DNA of 64,000 bases from Clostridia bacterium (GTDB taxonomy: Bacteria > Bacillota > Clostridia > Oscillospirales > Acutalibacteraceae). The stretch is taken from the NCBI GenBank assembly GCA_017507805.1, contig JAFWAC010000012.1:26094-90093 (forward strand), given 5' to 3'. Positions 9,570-16,079 of the stretch are shown here, in pieces (within the stretch, counting starts at the first letter, position 1; each line of letters begins with the position of its first letter). The position numbers and the translations under genes were made by a program. The notes below the pieces were generated by a model. The model was not told where the DNA came from and did no database searches. It was given only the letters and a program-made list of their open reading frames with translations.

Positions 9570-10655
9570 TTATTCACCGAAGAAGCCGCTTTCGGGATGT
9601 ATATCTATTTTCCAGCCTGTGAGCTTTGCGGCAAGTCTTACATTCTGACCTTTATTACCTATTGCCAAGGAAAGCTGGGCTTCGGGTACGCTTACCTTGC
9701 AAACGCGGGGGTCCTCACTGAGGATTTCCACCGAAACAACCTTTGCAGGTGACAATGCCTCGGAAATAAATTCAACAGGATTTTCACTGTATTTTACAAT
9801 ATCTATCTTTTCGCCGGCAAGCTCCTCCACGATATTATTAACACGGGTTCCCTTTGGACCTATGCAGGCGCCGATAGCATCAACCTCAGGGTCGGGTGAC
9901 CAAACGGCAATCTTTGTTCTTGAGCCTGCCTGACGGGAAACCGATTTTATTTCAATCGTACCGTCAAAAATTTCAGGCACCTCGGTCTCAAACAAGCGCT
10001 TAACAAGACCGGGATGTGTGCGCGAAAGCATTATTCTTGCGCCCTTTTCGGTATCCTTAACATCTACAACATAAACCTTTATATGGTCGCCTTCGTGAAG
10101 CACCTCGTCCGGCACCTGCTCTAATTTAGGCAGTGTTGCCTCGCTGTGCCCGATTGCAAGAATTGCATTGCCGGTTTTGGGGTCAATTCTCTGAACAACC
10201 GCAGTCACAAGCTCGCGGTTAAAGCTTTGGAATTCCGCCAAGGTCTGACCCCTTTCAGCCTCCTTAACTCCCTGACGGAAGTTGTTTTTGGAATTTTGCG
10301 CAACCACTCTGCCGAACTTTTTGGGGTCAAGCTTGATATCGATAAAGCCCTGTTCAACGGATGTCGGATCAATAGCGGCTGCATCCTCCTTTGAAATCTG
10401 TGTGAAGCTGTCCTCAACAGTCTCAACGATCGTCTTTCTTGCTATAACCGAGAAAATCTTATTTTCGGGGTCAATCACGCAGGACACGATATCACTTCCG
10501 CCGTAATCCTTACGGGCGGCAACAATAATTGCATCTGCAATCTTTTCTGCAATAAATTTTTGAGGAATGCCGCGCTCCTCCTCCATAAGTCTCAAAGCTT
10601 CAAAAAACTCTGAATTATCATTTTCCTTCTTTATGTTTTTCTTATTTTTAGCCAT
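9570..10655 (-). CDS. nusA: Transcription termination/antitermination factor NusA
   Basis: RNA polymerase-associated factor that modulates pausing and termination. The ATG of MAKNKKNIKKEND was chosen: TTTGGAGGAATTAATAAAA lies just upstream, and the in-frame TTG further up is part of that site. The 361-residue protein has the N-terminal polymerase-binding domain, an S1 domain (about 135-205) and two KH domains, with GPKGTRVNNIVEELAGEKIDI in KH1 and AIGNKGQNVRLAAKLTGWKIDI in KH2. It lacks the extra C-terminal acidic repeats of proteobacterial NusA, as usual in Firmicutes. Confidence 0.97.
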   Translation of the reverse strand: MAKNKKNIKKENDNSEFFEALRLMEEERGIPQKFIAEKIADAIIVAARKDYGGSDIVSCVIDPENKIFSVIARKTIVETVEDSFTQISKEDAAAIDPTSVEQGFIDIKLDPKKFGRVVAQNSKNNFRQGVKEAERGQTLAEFQSFNRELVTAVVQRIDPKTGNAILAIGHSEATLPKLEQVPDEVLHEGDHIKVYVVDVKDTEKGARIMLSRTHPGLVKRLFETEVPEIFDGTIEIKSVSRQAGSRTKIAVWSPDPEVDAIGACIGPKGTRVNNIVEELAGEKIDIVKYSENPVEFISEALSPAKVVSVEILSEDPRVCKVSVPEAQLSLAIGNKGQNVRLAAKLTGWKIDIHPESGFFGE

Positions 10656-10692
10656 TTTTATTAATTCCTCCAAACTTTTTTCCTAATGGTTA

Positions 10693-11145
10693 TTATTCAA
10701 AATCACATAAATTTGCTTTAGATATATCCTTTAAAGAAAGGGCAATCTCGATGCCGTCACACTCTATTACTATCTGCTCCGAAACCGAAATCAGCTTTCC
10801 TGTCAGCTCTTTTTTGCCGTTCAAAGCCTTATAAAGCTTTACCTTGATTTTTTCACCAAGCACTCTTTCATAATGAAAGGGCTTTGAAAGCTCCCGTTCA
10901 AGTCCGGGTGAGCACACCTCTAAATAATAGGCAACATCAATGGGGTCAGCCTCATCAATAATGGGGTCAATCGCGTGGGAAACCTCTGTGCAATCATCAA
11001 TGGTTATCCCCTCGGGCTTATCAATAAAAACCCTGAGATACCAAGATGCGCCCTCTTTTAAGAAACGAACATCCCAAAGCTCAACGCCGCAGCCTTCAAC
11101 CGTTTCTTTAATAAGCGCATAAACCTTTTCGGCAGCATTTGCCAT
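10693..11145 (-). CDS. rimP: Ribosome maturation factor RimP
   Basis: A 150-residue 30S assembly factor. The start at MANAAEKVYALIKETVEGCG has ACAGGAGATGAAGAA upstream and fits the family N-terminus. Family motifs are LWDVRFLKEGASWYLRVFID, the DDCTEVSHAIDPIIDE block and the LEVCSPGLERELSKPFHYER motif, followed by a small SH3-like C-terminal domain. It is the first gene of the nusA-infB operon, preceded by its own promoter and a hairpin leader. Confidence 0.96.
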   Translation of the reverse strand: MANAAEKVYALIKETVEGCGVELWDVRFLKEGASWYLRVFIDKPEGITIDDCTEVSHAIDPIIDEADPIDVAYYLEVCSPGLERELSKPFHYERVLGEKIKVKLYKALNGKKELTGKLISVSEQIVIECDGIEIALSLKDISKANLCDFE

Positions 11146-11172
11146 TTCTTCATCTCCTGTCCCAAAACAAAA

Positions 11173-11194
11173 GTGAGTAGGTTGCCCCACTCAC
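11173..11194 (-). terminator. Hairpin in the rimP leader: terminator or attenuator
   Basis: Read on the minus strand, GTGAGT and ACTCAC pair around a ten-base loop, followed by TTTTGTTTTG. It lies between the sigma-A type promoter and the rimP start, so it could end transcripts from the upstream kinase gene or attenuate the operon. The stem is only six base pairs and the tract is interrupted by G, so strength is uncertain. Confidence 0.4.
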
Positions 11195-11213
11195 CTTTCT
11201 TAAGTCTAAAAAA

Positions 11214-11242
11214 ATTATACCACAGTCAATCTGTAAAATCAA
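11214..11242 (-). promoter_or_regulatory. Sigma-A type promoter of the rimP-nusA-infB operon
   Basis: On the minus strand TTGATT and TATAAT are separated by 17 bases. It lies in the gap between the pseudokinase gene and rimP, pointing into the operon. Confidence 0.65.
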
Positions 11243-11250
11243 GTCTTTTT

Positions 11251-12942
11251 TCAATAAAATATACCGCCATACGGATACTCGTCTGTTTCCTCGCCCTCGT
11301 AAGAGTTTATATAAATCTTTACAGCAACATCTGTGCTGACAGAATTACCGTACTCCGGCTCCTGACTCAAAACAATTCCGGGCGCCTTATCCTCATCGTA
11401 CTTTTCAAGCACCTCTATATTTTCATAAAGGAAGCCCTGCTTCAAAAGCTCTAACTTTGCCTCATCCTCGGTAAGACCTCTGAGGTTTGCTATTTTAATT
11501 TCGGACGGGCCAAGGCTTATAACGACCTCGATTTCGGTATCGCGCTTAACCTCACTGCCGGCAGCAACCGACTGTGTGCAAACCGTCCCCTTGGGATAAT
11601 CGTTTGAGAAGCTTTTATCGGTTATAACAAACTCAAACATCTCGTAAGCCTCATTCTCCAGAATTTCGGAATAATACTTACCCTTGAAATTAGGCACCGA
11701 ATAAAGCTTATCTGTCACCTCTGCGCCGGGCTCAACATCACCTATATTGCTGACCACCGGTGCGTCAACCGAAACCTGATTATCAGTGTTACCCTTATCA
11801 TTGTTTTTGAAAATTTCATCCTTAAACACGGTTGATACAAGGATAGCGGCAATTATAATAAATACCAATGCTGTGCAAAGGGAGGAAATAACCGCATATT
11901 TGGCAGAGCCGCCCTTATTCTTTTGCGGCTTTGCGTTACCCTTAGCCTTATTACCTGCATTTGCGGCAGAAGTGTTCTGATCGTTTATTTCACCATAAAC
12001 CAGCTCGTTTTTAAAGACCTCAACATCCTTTGTGCGGTTTTGCGGCAAAACCTGCAAGCCGTTTGCCAGAGCCGCCAGCACATGGCGGGGAAGCTCCTCA
12101 GCAAAGTGTGAGGGAATGGTCATCGAATCATTCTGAAGTCTTGAAACAGCCTCGGGCGGAACAATGCCTATAAGCACCCTGAAAAGGGTTGCGCAAAGTC
12201 CGTACACATCGGTATAATTACCGTCAGTCATATCCGTAAAGCCATACTGCTCAACAGCAGAAAAACCCGAATAAAGCTGACATTCAATATCCTCATTTGT
12301 CATTCGCAGCTTTTTTATAGAGTAATCTGTGATATAAAGCTTGCCGTCACGGCCGACAATAACCGTTTCATCCGATATTCCGCGGTGGATTACCCCCAAA
12401 TCGTTCATTCTTTTGACAGTATCAATAACGGGCAAAAACAATGCTCTTGCCTGCTCCCATTTAAGGGTGCCGCCGTTTTTCTCAAGAAAATCAGCAAGGG
12501 TTATTCCCGGAATATTCACCGTTATTGCATACACGGTACCGTTTTCCTCAAAAGTATCGGTAACAGGAGCAACAGACGGAAGCTCCGCACCCATAATGCT
12601 TTTGTTTATCTCCGCAAATTCGAGCAAGCCCTCATTAAAGGCATATTCCTTTCCCCCGACAATCGAAACCGTTTTATCGGGATTTCGGTGGGCACAGCCC
12701 AAGGGAAAATACTCCTTAATATTAATCACGGTATCGGTAGCAGTATCCCAGCCGATATAAACAACGGCTTCACCGGTTTTCTTTAAAACCCTGCCGATAA
12801 AATAACGGTCCTTTATCAAAAACCTTGCAGGAAGCGTGTCCGCGGGATTTTGGGCGGAGCCGTCATACCCGCATATCGGGCAGAGCTTTTCGCCGCCGTT
12901 ATCGTTCATACAGCCTATGCACAGTCTTTCTGTATTAAGCAT
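11251..12942 (-). CDS. Zinc-ribbon / pseudokinase / PASTA membrane protein
   Basis: A 563-residue PknB/PrkC-like protein, probably catalytically dead. It has an N-terminal zinc ribbon (C8, C11, C21, C24), a kinase-like domain (about 40-315), a Lys/Asn-rich linker, one membrane segment (349-373) and two extracellular PASTA repeats (about 413-479 and 481-548). In the kinase fold the ATP-site lysine is present (INIKEYFP, K76), but the catalytic HRD reads HRG (186-188), the downstream Asn is lost, and DFG reads DYS (206-208). Known: PASTA repeats bind muropeptides, and active homologues control growth and germination. Inferred: a wall-sensing scaffold. No PP2C phosphatase partner is adjacent; the only PP2C in the window is SpoIIE. 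Confidence 0.88.
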   Translation of the reverse strand: MLNTERLCIGCMNDNGGEKLCPICGYDGSAQNPADTLPARFLIKDRYFIGRVLKKTGEAVVYIGWDTATDTVINIKEYFPLGCAHRNPDKTVSIVGGKEYAFNEGLLEFAEINKSIMGAELPSVAPVTDTFEENGTVYAITVNIPGITLADFLEKNGGTLKWEQARALFLPVIDTVKRMNDLGVIHRGISDETVIVGRDGKLYITDYSIKKLRMTNEDIECQLYSGFSAVEQYGFTDMTDGNYTDVYGLCATLFRVLIGIVPPEAVSRLQNDSMTIPSHFAEELPRHVLAALANGLQVLPQNRTKDVEVFKNELVYGEINDQNTSAANAGNKAKGNAKPQKNKGGSAKYAVISSLCTALVFIIIAAILVSTVFKDEIFKNNDKGNTDNQVSVDAPVVSNIGDVEPGAEVTDKLYSVPNFKGKYYSEILENEAYEMFEFVITDKSFSNDYPKGTVCTQSVAAGSEVKRDTEIEVVISLGPSEIKIANLRGLTEDEAKLELLKQGFLYENIEVLEKYDEDKAPGIVLSQEPEYGNSVSTDVAVKIYINSYEGEETDEYPYGGIFY

Positions 12943-13087
12943 AAAATCACCATTCCTTGTTATTTCGAAGCAACTCCGAATGAATTATTTTTTAGGAACA
13001 GAGCATATTTTATCACATTTTACATTAAATTTCAAGCCCTTACCCTTTTAAGCCAATTTAAGTGAAATTTATTCTTATTTTTTCAGC

Positions 13088-13116
13088 TTGACAATCGAAC
13101 AGATGTTCGTTATAAT
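13088..13116 (+). promoter_or_regulatory. Promoter with an embedded LexA (SOS) box
   Basis: TTGACA (13088-13093) and TATAAT (13111-13116) are both perfect, with a 17-base spacer. The spacer holds CGAACAGATGTTCG (13096-13109), a perfect inverted repeat matching the Gram-positive LexA/DinR pattern CGAAC-N4-GTTCG. LexA bound here would cover both promoter hexamers. It drives the SLOG-domain gene that starts 47 bases after the -10. Confidence 0.85.
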
Positions 13117-13163
13117 ATAATAAATTTTATTATTTTTATTTTTCAAAAAAGAGTGTGTAGATA

Positions 13164-13718
13164 ATGGTAACTGCCAATAAAAAGCAAGGGTACAAATGCT
13201 GTTTCACGGGGTACAGGCCCTCCAAATTTCCTTTCAGCTTAGACCGCAATAATAAAGAATACCAAAAATTTGATAATGCGCTTGTGGAGGAGCTTTCTGC
13301 CCTTTCGGCGCTCGGCTGTCACACCTTTTACAGCGGTATGGCGATGGGGTTTGACATAATTGCCGCCGAAACCGTGCTGCTTTTAAAGCAGATTTATTCA
13401 TATCCGCTTAAGCTTATATGTGTTGTCCCCTTTTCAGGTCAGGAAAATACATACACCGCATATTGGAGGGAAAGATACAACCGCGTTTTAGAGCTTTGTG
13501 ACGGGGTTGAGGTTTTATCGGATACATATACGCCCGGCTGTTACCAAAAGCGGAATATATATATGGTGGATAACAGTGATTTTGTCCTTACCTGGTATGA
13601 CGGGAAATCGGGCGGTACGAAAAATACAATAGATTATGCCGCGCGTCTCGGCAGGCAGATTTTCAACATCAACAAGGCGCACGATATTTCTGTTCAGACC
13701 TGCTTTGCCGAGCTGTGA
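13164..13718 (+). CDS. YpsA/DUF1273-like SLOG-domain protein
   Basis: A 184-residue protein of the YpsA (DUF1273) group in the SLOG superfamily, Rossmann-like domains thought to bind nucleotides or nucleotide-sugar ligands. Visible motifs: CCFTGYRPSKFPF at the N-terminus, the SGMAMGFDIIAAE glycine-rich motif, the VPFSGQ strand-end and GGTKNTIDYAARLG near the C-terminus. The ribosome binding site is weak (AAGAG). In Bacillus and Staphylococcus YpsA affects cell division; a DNA-damage role here is inferred only from the LexA box in its promoter. It stands alone, with no operon partner before the palindromic repeat. Confidence 0.85.
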   Translation: MVTANKKQGYKCCFTGYRPSKFPFSLDRNNKEYQKFDNALVEELSALSALGCHTFYSGMAMGFDIIAAETVLLLKQIYSYPLKLICVVPFSGQENTYTAYWRERYNRVLELCDGVEVLSDTYTPGCYQKRNIYMVDNSDFVLTWYDGKSGGTKNTIDYAARLGRQIFNINKAHDISVQTCFAEL

Positions 13719-13739
13719 AAAAACGCAATCCTCTTAAAA

Positions 13740-13814
13740 GTAGGGAACGACCTGTGTGTCGTTCCTTTAAAATTGATCAATATCCAACGGAACGACACAC
13801 AGGTCGTTCCCTAC
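13740..13814. repeat. REP-like palindromic element (perfect 26-bp arms)
   Basis: The arms at 13740-13765 and 13789-13814 are exact reverse complements starting GTAGGGAACGACC and ending GGTCGTTCCCTAC, around a 23-base centre. The GTAGGG...CCCTAC ends are shared with the other dyads in this window. It lies between the SLOG gene and degV. It may also act as a transcript hairpin, but no T-run follows directly. Confidence 0.85.
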
Positions 13815-13930
13815 GGAATGTTTTTTTACATTCCAATTTGAATTTTATTGATTTTTTTGGTATTATTTGTTTTCCTTGCAAGTTTAATAACAGGGAATAA
13901 TATATGCAACAAAACAACAAGGAGCGCAAT

Positions 13931-14770
13931 ATGATTAAAATTCTCGTTGACTCTGCTTCCGATTGCAGAAAGCAGTACGGTAAATACGATTTATTTATGC
14001 CCATTTCAATTAATATAGACGGCACCGAATACCGTGACGGTGTTGACATTGATGCAAACGGATTTTATAAGCTGTTAATGAGCTGTGTTGATTTTCCAAA
14101 AACCTCACAGCCGTCTCCTCAGGCATTTTTAGAAATTTTTGAACAGATAAAGGCTGACGGTGACGAGCTTATCTATTTTGCATTATCATCCAAGCTAAGC
14201 GGTACCTATCAAGGTGCGTGTATCGCCAAGGATATGACAGATTATGACGGTATTCATATCATTGACACAAGAACCGCTACCCATATGATCGGTTTACTTG
14301 CAGACCACGCGCACAGGCTTATTAATGCCGGACTTTCGGCAAAAGAAATCGTTAAGCAATGTGAAAAGCTTAAGTCTCGCGTCAAGGTTTTGGCAGGTCT
14401 TGACACACTTGAATATCTATACCGCGGTGGTAGACTGAGCAAGACTTCTGCGACTGTGGGAAAAATTGCTGACATTAAACCCATTATAACCGTGAGTGAA
14501 AACGGAACGGTTGAGGTGGTTGGAAAAATGCTGGGAAAAGCGCGTGCAATGAATTCTATTGTGCAAAAGCTTAACAGTATTAAGCTTGACAAAGACTTTC
14601 CGCTTTACTCACTTTATACCTTTGGTGAGGAAAACTGCGAAGGTCTGGAGCAAAAGCTCAAAGACGAGGGCTATGAAATAAGCCGGCGACTTCAGGTCGG
14701 TTCAACAATCGGGGCGCACATCGGTCCGGGAGTATACGCCGTGCTTTTTGTTACCGAGCAGAACAGTTAA
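13931..14770 (+). CDS. DegV family fatty-acid-binding protein
   Basis: A 279-residue DegV-family protein; family members (FakB) bind a fatty acid and present it to a kinase for phosphorylation. The start MIKILVDSASDC was chosen for the AAGGAGCGCAAT site before it and the family N-terminus. Motifs: DSASDC, TSQPSPQAFLEIF, ALSSKLSGTYQGA, TRTATHMIGLL, LDTLEYLYRGGRLSKTSATVG and the C-terminal GAHIGPGVYAV. It is monocistronic between a palindromic repeat and a bidirectional terminator. No FakA-type kinase gene is nearby. Confidence 0.9.
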   Translation: MIKILVDSASDCRKQYGKYDLFMPISINIDGTEYRDGVDIDANGFYKLLMSCVDFPKTSQPSPQAFLEIFEQIKADGDELIYFALSSKLSGTYQGACIAKDMTDYDGIHIIDTRTATHMIGLLADHAHRLINAGLSAKEIVKQCEKLKSRVKVLAGLDTLEYLYRGGRLSKTSATVGKIADIKPIITVSENGTVEVVGKMLGKARAMNSIVQKLNSIKLDKDFPLYSLYTFGEENCEGLEQKLKDEGYEISRRLQVGSTIGAHIGPGVYAVLFVTEQNS

Positions 14771-14789
14771 ATCAGGCTTCACTCTAACA

Positions 14790-14840
14790 AAAATCCCCTT
14801 AAGGCTTCCAAAATTTCTTTGGTTGCCCCAAGGGGATTTT
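14790..14840. terminator. Bidirectional intrinsic terminator
   Basis: AAAATCCCCTT and AAGGGGATTTT pair across a loop that itself holds a CCAAA/TTTGG dyad. A/T runs flank both sides, so it can serve degV (plus) and the convergent beta-helix gene (minus). Confidence 0.85.
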
Positions 14841-14867
14841 AATATTAATTATAAAACGAAAAGCAAA

Positions 14868-15938
14868 TTAAAGAACATCTATAAGGCAATTAACATTATT
14901 TTCCGCGTGCACCTTTTCCTTTACCACGCCGTCAATCGCAATATTATCCTTAACTATGCAATTTTTGCAGGAATGTATAACTACACCGTAATCGGGGCTG
15001 ACGGTTCCGCCGCCGCCGTCATCACAGCCAACCTTCATTACATTATTTGAAATAAGGAATTTTTCACAGCGTCCCATATAGATATGTGCCGAAAGATAAG
15101 GATTTTCAAAGGGCTGCTTGCGCGGCTTACCGTTGCGCCAGAAAATATTTCCGCTTATCACACAATCCACGCGCTCTGCGGTTTCGGGCAGATGTATTGC
15201 CGGTCCCATATTACGGTCAAAGTGGTTGGAATTTATTGCTATTGTGTTTCCCAGCTCGAAATAAAATCCGCCCATATTATTCCATTCAATGCGGTTTCCC
15301 GTAAAGGTAATTGAAGCAGTTGCATTCACACCTTTAATACCGTAATCACCGTTAGAGGAAAAAATACTGTTGCTTATCCAGCCGTCCCAGCCATCGATAT
15401 AAACACCGCTGCCGCGGTTGTGGCAAGCATGTGTATTACGGAGAGTAAACGCAAAAACATGGTCAAGATGTATTCCGTTGCCGCTGAAGTCCCTGACCTG
15501 ACAGTCCTCAATAACAAGAGAATCCTCATGAAAGGCTGTTGTCTCAGAGTTGCCGTCAAAAAATGTAGCTCCGTTTCCGTTATAAAGCTCCCATTTCAAA
15601 CATATACCATGAATACCCTCGCCTTTATTTTCACCTAAAAGCTGCAAACCCAAAAGCTTGCTTCCATGTGCCCCTGTGACATTCAAAAGACAGGCTTTGC
15701 AATCATCCTTTAAAATCAAAACCGAGCCGCCTATGTCTCCATAGCCCCAACCGTGAGTGCCTCTGAGTGTGATAGAGGAAGGTACCTGCAAATCGCCGCA
15801 AAGATATTTTCCGGGCGGTACAACAACCTCGCCCTTAACCTCCCCTGCTTTATCGAGGGCAGACTGAATTGCAACAGTAGAGTCGGTTTTACCGTCACCC
15901 ACAGCGCCAAAATCCGTTACATCAAATATATTTATCAT
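14868..15938 (-). CDS. Right-handed beta-helix protein (pectate lyase-3 / polygalacturonase-like)
   Basis: A 356-residue parallel beta-helix protein. It opens with NIFDVTDFGAVGDGKTDSTVAIQSALDKAG, the standard start of pectate-lyase-3 and GH28-like helices. The remainder is repeated rungs of the type VRDFSGNGIHL, SGVYIDGWDGWISNSIF and GGFYFELGNTIAINSNHF. There is no signal peptide, so it should act in the cytoplasm. It lies downstream of the GH106-like gene on the same strand (141-base gap), which suggests joint processing of imported pectic oligosaccharides. Catalytic residues cannot be assigned by eye; it could be an epimerase or lyase rather than a hydrolase. The ribosome binding site is AAAGGGTG. 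Confidence 0.75.
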   Translation of the reverse strand: MINIFDVTDFGAVGDGKTDSTVAIQSALDKAGEVKGEVVVPPGKYLCGDLQVPSSITLRGTHGWGYGDIGGSVLILKDDCKACLLNVTGAHGSKLLGLQLLGENKGEGIHGICLKWELYNGNGATFFDGNSETTAFHEDSLVIEDCQVRDFSGNGIHLDHVFAFTLRNTHACHNRGSGVYIDGWDGWISNSIFSSNGDYGIKGVNATASITFTGNRIEWNNMGGFYFELGNTIAINSNHFDRNMGPAIHLPETAERVDCVISGNIFWRNGKPRKQPFENPYLSAHIYMGRCEKFLISNNVMKVGCDDGGGGTVSPDYGVVIHSCKNCIVKDNIAIDGVVKEKVHAENNVNCLIDVL

Positions 15939-16079
15939 ATTTTACACCCTTTCTTAATTTGTGACCGATAATAACATAATTATAATACATTAAAAAGTGT
16001 TTTAAAAGGGGTAATCTTACGGACTTTTCTGCAATTCAGTCATATTTTACACTTTTGCCGAATTATTTATTAAATAACA

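Noticed and set aside
13735-13820. CRISPR-like repeat
   Set aside because: Only two arms in inverted orientation, no spacers and no cas genes; it is a palindromic REP-like element.
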